This document shows positions 43,078-49,943 of a DNA stretch of 53,093 nucleotides, piece by piece. The stretch is taken from positions 1-53,093 of the forward strand of contig CASGED010000117.1 in the NCBI GenBank assembly GCA_949300425.1, given 5' to 3'. How positions within the stretch are numbered: position 1 is the stretch's first letter; every line of letters starts with the position of its first letter. Below the pieces are notes generated by a model that worked only from the letters and a program-made list of their open reading frames with translations, was not told the DNA's origin and made no database searches. The stretch is from an uncultured Bacteroides sp. GTDB taxonomy: Bacteria > Bacteroidota > Bacteroidia > Bacteroidales > Bacteroidaceae. The translations under genes and the position numbers were made by a program.

Positions 43078-43938
43078 TTATCCCAAGTAGGATTTTAACA
43101 ACTTGCTACGATTACTTTGTCTAAGCCTTCTGATGGCTTTTTCCTTTATTTGGCGCACACGTTCACGGGTCAATCCAAACTTGTCGCCGATTTCTTCCAA
43201 TGTCATTTCCTGCTGACCAATGCCGAAAAACATTTGGATGATTTCCTTCTCGCGCTCGGTCAGTGTAGAAAGCGCACGGTCTATTTCTTTAGCGAGAGAC
43301 TCGTTCACCAACGAACGGTCGGCCATGGGCGAATCATCGTTGACCAACACATCCAACAAACTATTGTCCTCTCCTTCCACAAAAGGCGCGTCTACCGAAA
43401 TGTGACGTCCGGAAACCTTCAACGTATCGGAGATTTTGTCTACAGGAATTTCCAACTCATCGGCCAACTCTTCGGGCGAGGGGCGACGTTCGTTCTCCTG
43501 TTCGAATTTGGAAAAAGCTTTGCTGATTTTGTTCAGCGAGCCTACCTGGTTCAACGGCAGACGCACGATACGAGACTGTTCAGCCAAGGCTTGCAAAATG
43601 GACTGGCGTATCCACCATACGGCATAACTGATAAACTTGAAACCACGTGTCTCATCAAACTTCTCGGCAGCCTTGATTAATCCCAAATTACCTTCATTAA
43701 TCAAATCGGGCAAACTTAGACCTTGGTTTTGATACTGTTTTGCGACAGATACGACGAAACGCAGATTGGCACGTGTCAACTTCTCCAATGCAGCACGGTC
43801 ACCCTTGCGGATGCGTTGAGCGAGTTCCACTTCTTCTTCGACAGTTATCAAGTCTTCGCGACCGATTTCTTGCAAATACTTGTCAAGAGAAGCGCTCTCT
43901 CGGTTAGTGATACTTTTAGTAATTTTTAGTTGTCTCAT
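43078..43938 (-). CDS. rpoD: Primary RNA polymerase sigma factor (RpoD/SigA, Bacteroidetes type)
   Basis: This 286-residue sigma-70 protein has region 1.2 ([16 protein letters not shown]), core-binding region 2.2 ([18 protein letters not shown]) and the -7 reading helix 2.3/2.4 ([10 protein letters not shown]). Region 3 follows, and the region 4.2 helix-turn-helix has [20 protein letters not shown]. It lacks region 1.1 and the long non-conserved insert of E. coli RpoD, as expected for the short primary sigma of Bacteroides, which reads TTTG / TAnnTTTG promoters like those listed here. It is a single gene with its own terminator and a TAATTTTG box upstream. Confidence 0.96.
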   Translation of the reverse strand: MRQLKITKSITNRESASLDKYLQEIGREDLITVEEEVELAQRIRKGDRAALEKLTRANLRFVVSVAKQYQNQGLSLPDLINEGNLGLIKAAEKFDETRGFKFISYAVWWIRQSILQALAEQSRIVRLPLNQVGSLNKISKAFSKFEQENERRPSPEELADELEIPVDKISDTLKVSGRHISVDAPFVEGEDNSLLDVLVNDDSPMADRSLVNESLAKEIDRALSTLTEREKEIIQMFFGIGQQEMTLEEIGDKFGLTRERVRQIKEKAIRRLRQSNRSKLLKSYLG

Positions 43939-43961
43939 CCTTCAAACACATATTGAGTGGA

Positions 43962-43969
43962 CAAAATTA
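43962..43969 (-). promoter_or_regulatory. Candidate -7 box of the sigma-factor gene
   Basis: The minus strand reads TAATTTTG, 23 bp before the ATG. No convincing -33. Confidence 0.4.
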
Positions 43970-44046
43970 CGACATTTTTTTGAATCCGTCATCATTTTGC
44001 CCTTGTTTTTTTGTTAAATAATGATTTATCGGACTATTTTCACCTG

Positions 44047-44084
44047 CAAAAAGGGTGCCGACAAATCACTTGCCGACACCCCTT
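44047..44084 (-). terminator. Rho-independent terminator after the HtrA gene
   Basis: On the minus strand GGGTGTCGG pairs with TCGGCACCC around a short loop, and TTTTT follows. Confidence 0.7.
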
Positions 44085-44117
44085 CATTTCTTTTACAATC
44101 TTTTACCTTTACCTATT

Positions 44118-45656
44118 TTATTCCTGACTTAAATCTACGGCGTAGCTGGCACGCTTGCCCGAGGGGAACATACCACTAATGAACAACGTGTGTTCAGGGG
44201 TCTGAGCAGCGGCTTTCATCACGCGTTCCAAGTCTTCTACCTCCTTCATCGGTTCGCCATTGGCTTTCAAGATGATGAACCCCTTGCGGATACCTGCCTC
44301 ACCCATCTTGCCTCCGCTAACGCCCGTCACTTGCAAACCGTAACCCAAGTTGAGCTGGCGGCGCAAGTCGGAGTCTATTGGCTTGAAGGCAGCGCCGAGG
44401 ATTTCCATATCCGTATTCTTCAGGACCTTCGTAGTGCCTTGAGCATTTTTTAAAGTGACGGAAACTTCTTTTTCTTTCTTATCGCGCACAATTGTCAATG
44501 TAACCTTATCACCCGGACGATGTTTAGACAATTCTTCCTGCAAATCGGAGAACTTATGCAATTTCTTGCCATCCATCTTGATAATTACATCATTTTCTTT
44601 CAATATGCCAGAAGAAGAACCACCTTCAATTACTTCTCCTACCAAAATACCTTCTTTCACGCCCAATTCTTCCATCTTTTTCTCCATTTCTTCCGTCACA
44701 CGTTCATCCATTTGCAAATCAGTCGTGAAATCACCTCCTTTAATGCCCAATATTGCCCGTTGTACAGTGCCATATTGCTTTAAGTCGGACACCACTTTAG
44801 TCATAATGCTGGTCGGTATGGCAAATCCGTAACCCGAGTAAGCGCCCGTAGGTGAATAAAGCATGGCGTTGATGCCTACCAACTCACCCCGTGCGTTGAC
44901 CAAAGCACCACCACTATTACCGGAGTTGATGGCCGCATCTGTCTGAATGAACGACTGGATATTAGCAGCCTCCCCGTTGGCAGCACTTGTACCAATAGCA
45001 CGCGCTTTGGCACTGACAATACCGGCTGTTACCGTTGAACTCAAGTTGAACGGATTACCTACGGCCAGCACCCATTCGCCTACTTTCAAGTCATCGGAAT
45101 TGCCCACAGGTATGGTGGGGAAATCATCTCCTTCAATTTTTAGCAAAGCCAAATCTGTATCCGGATCAGTGCCGATGATACGGCCTTTCAACTCACGTTC
45201 ATCATTCAGCTTTACCGTAATCTCATCCACCCCTTCTACCACATGATTGTTGGTCACGATATAACCGTCCTTCGAGATGATGACACCCGAACCGAAACCT
45301 ACACGAGGCCGTGTCTGAACCTGTTGCTGGCGTCCGCGTCCGTCCCCAAAAAAGAAATCAAAGAAGTCCGGTTGCTGGTAAACGGTCATAGTCTTGCTAA
45401 GCTCCGTGGCGCGGATATGCACTACGGCATGTACTGAACTTTCGGCGGCTTGCGTCAAATCCACCAATTGATTGGGTCCCGCACTGAAAGCGGTCAATTT
45501 CATATTGTCGGGATTCGACTGAAATAATTCATTGAACGAAGCGGTTTCGCGCAATTGTTGTCTCTCCAATAATTTATAGGCAGTAATGCCTCCTATTGCG
45601 GAACTCAAGAGTACACCGGCGGCTACTCCCATCACGATTTTAGTTGTCCGTTTCAT
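44118..45656 (-). CDS. HtrA/DegP-family periplasmic serine protease
   Basis: This 512-residue protein has an N-terminal membrane anchor or uncleaved signal (about 5-27), then a trypsin-like domain with the triad His138 (TNNHVVEG), Asp168 (DTDLALLK) and Ser248 (GNSGGAL). Two PDZ domains follow (about 315-400 and 425-510). It degrades or refolds damaged envelope proteins. A glycine- and arginine-rich insert (FFGDGRGRQQQ) before the protease domain matches the flexible LA-loop region. ATG 45656 (MKRTTKIVMG) fits the signal; the frame continues to 45734 without a plausible start. The 212-bp upstream gap has a CGTTA-AAA-TAACG dyad at 45707-45719 that could be a stress operator. Confidence 0.93.
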   Translation of the reverse strand: MKRTTKIVMGVAAGVLLSSAIGGITAYKLLERQQLRETASFNELFQSNPDNMKLTAFSAGPNQLVDLTQAAESSVHAVVHIRATELSKTMTVYQQPDFFDFFFGDGRGRQQQVQTRPRVGFGSGVIISKDGYIVTNNHVVEGVDEITVKLNDERELKGRIIGTDPDTDLALLKIEGDDFPTIPVGNSDDLKVGEWVLAVGNPFNLSSTVTAGIVSAKARAIGTSAANGEAANIQSFIQTDAAINSGNSGGALVNARGELVGINAMLYSPTGAYSGYGFAIPTSIMTKVVSDLKQYGTVQRAILGIKGGDFTTDLQMDERVTEEMEKKMEELGVKEGILVGEVIEGGSSSGILKENDVIIKMDGKKLHKFSDLQEELSKHRPGDKVTLTIVRDKKEKEVSVTLKNAQGTTKVLKNTDMEILGAAFKPIDSDLRRQLNLGYGLQVTGVSGGKMGEAGIRKGFIILKANGEPMKEVEDLERVMKAAAQTPEHTLFISGMFPSGKRASYAVDLSQE

Positions 45657-45706
45657 AATTCTTATTCGTTTAAATGTTAATATTCGGATTTCATTTAACT
45701 TTATGA

Positions 45707-45719
45707 CGTTAAAATAACG
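45707..45719. promoter_or_regulatory. Dyad upstream of the HtrA gene
   Basis: CGTTA-AAA-TAACG is a perfect 13-bp inverted repeat about 50 bp before the HtrA ATG, within an AT-rich stretch. A regulator binding site is inferred from the position only. Confidence 0.35.
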
Positions 45720-45868
45720 ACAAAAAACATTCACTTATTCCGATTGTCACTTATTTTTGTCCTCTTTTAACAGAGCTATTTTTGAGCTTAACAGCGCTTA
45801 ACGGCAAAACCTGACAAATTAGCATTTATGTACGATTCCTGTCACGTTAACATTTCAGGAGTTCAGCC

Positions 45869-47044
45869 TCACACTTTTACTACTCCAATCCCAGGCAGAT
45901 CGGGCAACGTGATTTTTCCTTTCACCACCTCTACACCCCGAAAGCGGTCATTGGCTATCAAGAGATTGCCATCCAAGTCGGCGAAATCTACCGCTGGAGA
46001 GAATTGAGAGGCGGCCGATATGCCACACGAAGTCTCCGTCATGCACCCCACCATCACCCGCATGTCCAACGCACGGGCCAAGGTCACCATCTTCCACGCC
46101 TCGCGCATGCCCGTACATTTCATCAACTTGATATTGATACCCGTATAAACATCCTTCAAAGTTGGGATGTCCTTCAGACGCTGAACGGCCTCATCGGCAA
46201 AGACAGGCAAAGGGCTTTGGGCGGTTACCCAGGCTATGTCCTCCATGCGTTCTTTCGGCATGGGTTGCTCCACCATGACCACGCCTTGTTCCTTTAGCCA
46301 ATGTATCATGTCCAGTGCATAGGCCTTATCCGTCCACCCTTGGTTAGCATCTACGGCAATGGGCAAGTCGGTCACCGAGCGGATGGTCTGTATCATCTCC
46401 TTGTCATTGTCGCGCCCCAACTTCACCTTCAGGATATTGAAGCGCTCGGCGCATTCGCGCGTCTTTTGGCGCACGACGTCGGGTGTATCGATGCCAATGG
46501 TATAGGTGGTATCAGGCGTTTTCTCTTTGTTCAACCCCCAAAGTTTGTACCAAGGAGTCTGGAGCAACTTGCCCACAAGGTCGTGCAAAGCGATGTCCAC
46601 CGCCGCCTTTGCCGCCGAGTCTCCCGGAGAAAGGCTATCCACGTAAGCCAAAATGTCCTCCATCTGAAAGGGGTCAGCAAATTGGCAGACGGAGTCCTGT
46701 ACCCGCTTCAAGAAAGCCATTACGCTATCCATCGTACCCAGTTCCTTTTGCAGGTAAGGCGGCATGGAGGCTTCTCCGTAACCTATCACCCCGTCATACT
46801 CCAACTCCACCTGCACATCGGGCGTCGTGCTCCGTGAGTAGGAAGCCACCGTAAACACATGGTTCAACCGAAGTTCGTAAGGGAAGAAACGTAAGCGCAT
46901 GACAGGATTGATACCCGTCTTGCGGTTGACATGAAACAAGGCAGGCTTGGACTTCTCGCCCGCCAACGCATCTTGCGCTAACATACTTGCGCCTAAGGTA
47001 GCTAAGGTAGCGGTTTTTAAGAATTTTCGACGATTATAAGCCAT
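45869..47044 (-). CDS. Dipeptide epimerase (L-Ala-D/L-Glu type), enolase superfamily, exported
   Basis: This 391-residue protein starts with a twin-arginine-like signal (NRRKFLK, then a hydrophobic stretch to about residue 28). Enolase-superfamily residues are in place: KVKLG (K206, K208), metal ligands Asp232 (VDANQGW), Glu259 (VEQPM) and Asp284 (FADEA), and the second base Lys306 (NIKLMKC). This KxK/K arrangement is that of muconate-lactonising-type enzymes such as L-Ala-D/L-Glu epimerase. Murein-derived dipeptides are the likely substrates, consistent with the NlpC/P60 peptidase gene upstream. Whether the signal uses Tat here is uncertain. Confidence 0.88.
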   Translation of the reverse strand: MAYNRRKFLKTATLATLGASMLAQDALAGEKSKPALFHVNRKTGINPVMRLRFFPYELRLNHVFTVASYSRSTTPDVQVELEYDGVIGYGEASMPPYLQKELGTMDSVMAFLKRVQDSVCQFADPFQMEDILAYVDSLSPGDSAAKAAVDIALHDLVGKLLQTPWYKLWGLNKEKTPDTTYTIGIDTPDVVRQKTRECAERFNILKVKLGRDNDKEMIQTIRSVTDLPIAVDANQGWTDKAYALDMIHWLKEQGVVMVEQPMPKERMEDIAWVTAQSPLPVFADEAVQRLKDIPTLKDVYTGINIKLMKCTGMREAWKMVTLARALDMRVMVGCMTETSCGISAASQFSPAVDFADLDGNLLIANDRFRGVEVVKGKITLPDLPGIGVVKV

Positions 47045-47055
47045 AATATATCGAC

Positions 47056-47334
47056 CTACTCTGCCATGAGCGGATAAGCATCCGGATTAGTAATGATGGA
47101 TAAATTCAAATCCACATCTAACGCTTCCCAACGTATTCGATTTTTGCCGAGCAACCGGACATCAAACACATTATCAACCGTAGCTTTCTTAAACCAAGGA
47201 AATTTTTCATAAGACAAATAATATTCTTTATCGCCTACCAGCAATACTAAGCCGTTTCGAGATATATAAGTCACTTCTACCTTATTTTTTACCGGAGAAG
47301 TGAGTATTCCATTTGTCATTGATAACTTGTTCAT
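47056..47334 (-). CDS. DUF2442 protein
   Basis: This 92-residue protein has the pattern of DUF2442: a strand-rich start with YISRNGLVLLVGDKEYYLS, then FPWFKKATVDNVFDVRLLG and WEALDVDLNL. It overlaps the 3' end of the DUF4160 gene by 53 bp (or 38 bp from the internal ATG at 47319). DUF2442 and DUF4160 genes are often adjacent and have been proposed to be toxin-antitoxin-like modules; their function is not established. Its base composition is clearly more AT-rich than that of the flanking genes. Confidence 0.8.
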   Translation of the reverse strand: MNKLSMTNGILTSPVKNKVEVTYISRNGLVLLVGDKEYYLSYEKFPWFKKATVDNVFDVRLLGKNRIRWEALDVDLNLSIITNPDAYPLMAE

Positions 47335-47527
47335 ATTCCTTAATTGTTTGAAGAATAAATCCTATTTCTTTTGTTGTGAAACCATGGTTATATGCCACTT
47401 CTATAATCGGTTCTAACCAAATCTTCGCTTCATTATCACCTTTCTCTATATGGATGTGCTTTCTGTTTTCTTCTCTTGAATAGAAGAAAAAATCGTATCC
47501 GTCAATCAATATTGCCCTTGGACTCAT
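47282..47527 (-). CDS. DUF4160 protein
   Basis: This 81-residue protein matches the DUF4160 pattern: IDGYDFFFYSREENRKHIHI, then EAKIWLEPIIEVAYNHGF and a C-terminal helix ending DKWNTHF. It is first of a two-gene set with DUF2442, 11 bp from the epimerase gene at the far side. The pair splits what is otherwise a functional set of envelope and murein genes. AT-rich composition suggests acquisition. Confidence 0.82.
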   Translation of the reverse strand: MSPRAILIDGYDFFFYSREENRKHIHIEKGDNEAKIWLEPIIEVAYNHGFTTKEIGFILQTIKEYEQVINDKWNTHFSGKK

Positions 47528-47577
47528 GTTACAAAGGTAGAAAATAATAATTAAAAAACAATATGTTCAATGTATTA

Positions 47578-48567
47578 TTATTCCTTCAATTCACCCTGAT
47601 AATAAGGATTGGTCAACGTCGTATTCACCTCCTTTACCTTATTAATATAAGGCAATACGCGGGTAGCGAAAAGCAAACGGCCGCGGTTGAAGGCATCGAA
47701 CAAGGGGTCATCCGGGTCAAAACCACTGATGTGCACATCGCCCTGCGAATGAATGAAACGCTTATCTCCTATATAAATGCCTACATGGACAACTTTTTGC
47801 GGAACTTTGTCCGTGGCTTTGCGCCCAAAAAACACTAAGTCACCGGGGCGGAGATTCCCAAAGTCCGGCTCAATCTCTATACGCTCTCCTACAAGGGCTT
47901 GCTGGGAGGCGTCGCGGGGAATGATGATGTCGTGCATGAAAAGTACCGTACGCACAAAGCCGCTGCAATCCATGCCTTTGGTCGAAGTGCCTGCCCAGAT
48001 GTAGGGAATGCCCATCAGGGTGTATGCCGTTTGGAGGATGCTTTCCGCGTCCTGCTTCACACCGGCACGCCACACCTCCTCGGGCAGGCCGACTGATTTT
48101 TCTATATACCCTGCCCGACCATCCGGATATGACACCTTATAATATTCGCCTTCTTCCCCTTCCCGCTTCAAGCGGTTGCCCGCCACCACGTCCGACACTG
48201 TTTGCGAACGCTTGTCAGGCCGCGAATACACAAAGCCGTAAAGCGAGGTAACCACCACCTTCTCCGCCTCATTCCATGCCTTCATCTCTTCCGGAGTGGT
48301 CAAACAGACACCCGCCCGATGTACCCACGCCACATAATCGTCGGGCGTCTGTATACGGTGCCAGTCGCCTTGCTCCAACACCCGCACGGGCATGCCAAGC
48401 AGGGCTTGTGTCATCATCTCTGAAGAGAAATCGGGCTTCTCGCACAAAGTGGCTACCGAAAGGTTGATGATGCCGCAGGGTTTCTCCCCCTCATCGGCCT
48501 GCAAGGGGTAAAAACAAGAGAAGAACATCGTCAATAAAACACCTATACGAATGAAGATACTCATCAT
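47578..48567 (-). CDS. NlpC/P60 murein peptide endopeptidase with SH3 domains
   Basis: This 329-residue exported protein has a signal peptide (about 1-23), two bacterial SH3-like domains (about 35-90 and 105-158) and a C-terminal NlpC/P60 domain. The catalytic Cys201 (MDCSGF) and His261 (VVHVGIYIG) are present, with His273 as the third polar residue. Family members cleave the D-Glu to diamino-acid bond of murein peptides (dipeptidyl-peptidase VI type). Together with the dipeptide epimerase downstream this makes a murein-recycling pair. ATG 48567 is chosen because the longer frame to 48585 begins with TTG. Confidence 0.9.
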   Translation of the reverse strand: MMSIFIRIGVLLTMFFSCFYPLQADEGEKPCGIINLSVATLCEKPDFSSEMMTQALLGMPVRVLEQGDWHRIQTPDDYVAWVHRAGVCLTTPEEMKAWNEAEKVVVTSLYGFVYSRPDKRSQTVSDVVAGNRLKREGEEGEYYKVSYPDGRAGYIEKSVGLPEEVWRAGVKQDAESILQTAYTLMGIPYIWAGTSTKGMDCSGFVRTVLFMHDIIIPRDASQQALVGERIEIEPDFGNLRPGDLVFFGRKATDKVPQKVVHVGIYIGDKRFIHSQGDVHISGFDPDDPLFDAFNRGRLLFATRVLPYINKVKEVNTTLTNPYYQGELKE

Positions 48568-48601
48568 AAAATTCCGTTTAAACAACTATATATTTACGGA
48601 T

Positions 48602-48797
48602 CAGTCTGAATATCCGGTTGCATATAGCTTAGTAAGTTGTACGATTAGTAATCGTCCACCTGTACGATTAGTAATCGTCCACCTGTACGATTAGTAATCG
48701 TCACGCTGCACGATTAGTAATCGTGCAAAGAAGTCAGTTATATGCATCGGGCCATAAAGATTCGTGCATCGTTTCTCGCAACCGGCTTTTCGGACTG
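48602..48797 (-). repeat. MITE-like element, copy 2, with four 23-bp palindromic units
   Basis: This is the inverted counterpart of 20540-20738. The ends CAGTCTGAATATCCGGTTGC and, inverted, CAGTCCGAAAAGCCGGTTGC are alike. Units ACGATTAGTAATCGT begin at 48641, 48664, 48687 and 48710. The unique half (TTTATGGCCC, TGCATATAACTGACTTCTTT) is nearly unchanged between copies. It begins 34 bp upstream of the NlpC/P60 start. Confidence 0.8.
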
Positions 48798-48903
48798 CCC
48801 CATATTTACTCCGGCAAATTTAAATAAAAACTGCGATTTATATGCCAGGCGTGATAAGAAAAAGAATTGTTTCACCCAACTAAACACAAAGGCAACAATA
48901 ACG

Positions 48904-48951
48904 AAGCCCCTCCCGCACTTGCGTTTCCACAAGCACAGGAGGGGCTTTTTT
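48904..48951 (+). terminator. Orphan plus-strand terminator hairpin
   Basis: AAGCCCCTCC pairs with GGAGGGGCTT, extended by GCACTTG with CAAGCAC, and is followed by T6 on the plus strand. No plus-strand gene precedes it, and on the minus strand there is no T-run, so it either ends an unrecognised small RNA or works as a minus-strand mRNA end structure for the TlpA-like gene. Confidence 0.6.
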
Positions 48952-49014
48952 GTTGTATACATTTCCTCTTATCAACCACCTTCTTCCTACTCAGACCTCT
49001 TTTTTTCAGATAAA

Positions 49015-49512
49015 TCAGTCCAAATAAGCCGAAAGCTCAGTAGCAGAGATGTTTTTGGCTACAATCACACCAGCATCATCCAACAAATAGTTTGTAAAAC
49101 CCCGACTTAAACGAAACTCTTTATAGAGTTCGGAGTTTTCTCCTTCTGTCTCTACAAAACAGACCGGAGTCACTATTCGGTCCTTACGAACGGTTTCCTC
49201 GAAAACGGAACGATATTCATCGAACGACACGGAAACCATTTCCACATTATCTTGGGCGGACTCACGAAGCACATGGTTCAAACTTGCGTTCTGCATACGG
49301 GACTGCGCATCGTAACTTGCCCAAAAACTCAGCAACAGATATTTTCCTTTCATTCCCGAAAGCTTGTCGGCCTGCTGCCCGTCCGACATGGATTGAATAA
49401 AATCCGGGGCCATGTCACCCACATTCAAACCTCCCGAAGGTTTGTCTTTTGAAACAAAAGATGTCAAGGAACTAATTAGTAATACAACAAAAATCCATTT
49501 TACATGTCTCAT
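49015..49512 (-). CDS. TlpA/thioredoxin-fold exported protein lacking the CXXC site
   Basis: This 165-residue protein has a signal peptide or N-terminal anchor (about 5-21), then the AhpC/TlpA start GGLNVGDMAPDFIQ and the core strand LLLSFWASYDAQSR. In active members the last segment reads WASWCxPCR; here both cysteines are replaced (Asp68 and Ser71), so normal thiol redox activity is unlikely. The later LLDDAGVIVAKN is the usual cis-Pro-region tail of the fold. It is probably a binding or structural relative of TlpA. It is a single gene with a long, structured leader (see 49538-49578). Confidence 0.75.
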   Translation of the reverse strand: MRHVKWIFVVLLISSLTSFVSKDKPSGGLNVGDMAPDFIQSMSDGQQADKLSGMKGKYLLLSFWASYDAQSRMQNASLNHVLRESAQDNVEMVSVSFDEYRSVFEETVRKDRIVTPVCFVETEGENSELYKEFRLSRGFTNYLLDDAGVIVAKNISATELSAYLD

Positions 49513-49537
49513 GCAATACGGTTTTGGTTAATACTAT

Positions 49538-49578
49538 CCGGGACCGTCGGCTTGCGCAAGGCGGTGATTTCCTCCCGG
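49538..49578 (-). other. Stem-loop in the TlpA-like gene leader
   Basis: On the minus strand CCGGGA...TCCCGG encloses CCGCCTTG-CG-CAAGCCGACGG, giving a two-tier hairpin ending 26 nt before the ATG at 49512. It could affect translation or stability; no known riboswitch motif is recognised. Confidence 0.45.
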
Positions 49579-49649
49579 AACATTGTCTGTCAAGCCTTTT
49601 CTATCAGAAAAGAATCTGATAACCAAGACCTTTAATCTGAAATCGGGGG

Positions 49650-49681
49650 CAAAGGTAAGTATTTCTCAAAACAAGTTCCAA
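49650..49681 (-). promoter_or_regulatory. Promoter of the TlpA-like gene
   Basis: On the minus strand TACCTTTG (49650-49657) follows ATTTGG (TTG at 49679-49681) with a 21-bp spacer. The start near 49643 gives a leader of about 130 nt. Confidence 0.55.
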
Positions 49682-49780
49682 ATAAACAAGCGATTTTCTT
49701 ACTTTTTTAGGGGCTATTTTTATGTTATTTAGCATATTTTCCACCATTCGGGATTGTTCTATATGGTGATAAATGACAAT

Positions 49781-49935
49781 TTAGCCCCCCTCCTCCCCCC
49801 GAAGGGGAGGCTAAGACTACTACGGAGTATCATAAGCTCTGTTCGGTCTTCGGACGTAGAAGAACGCCTTGCGGACTAAGACTACTACGGAGTATCATAA
49901 GCTCCCCCTCGGGGGGAGTTGAGGGGGCTCCTAAA
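49781..49935. repeat. GC-rich element with inverted ends and an exact 29-bp direct repeat
   Basis: The ends are inverted (TTAGCCCCCCTCCTCCCCCC on the left; CCCTCGGGGGGAGTTGAGGG and GGGCTCCTAAA on the right). A 29-bp sequence beginning CTAAGACTACTACGGAGTAT occurs at 49811-49839 and again at 49876-49904 without change. It follows the GH35 stop by a few bases, so it may also end that transcript. Confidence 0.7.
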
Positions 49936-49943
49936 TTCCCATT

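Noticed and set aside
45869-47044. Enolase-superfamily gene as the missing L-fuconate dehydratase
   Set aside because: It has an export signal and the KxK/Lys pair of epimerases, and it sits with murein enzymes 11 kb from the sugar operon.
48742-49110. Plus-strand gene of 122 codons
   Set aside because: It starts inside the MITE-like element, reads through a terminator hairpin and runs antisense into the TlpA-like gene.
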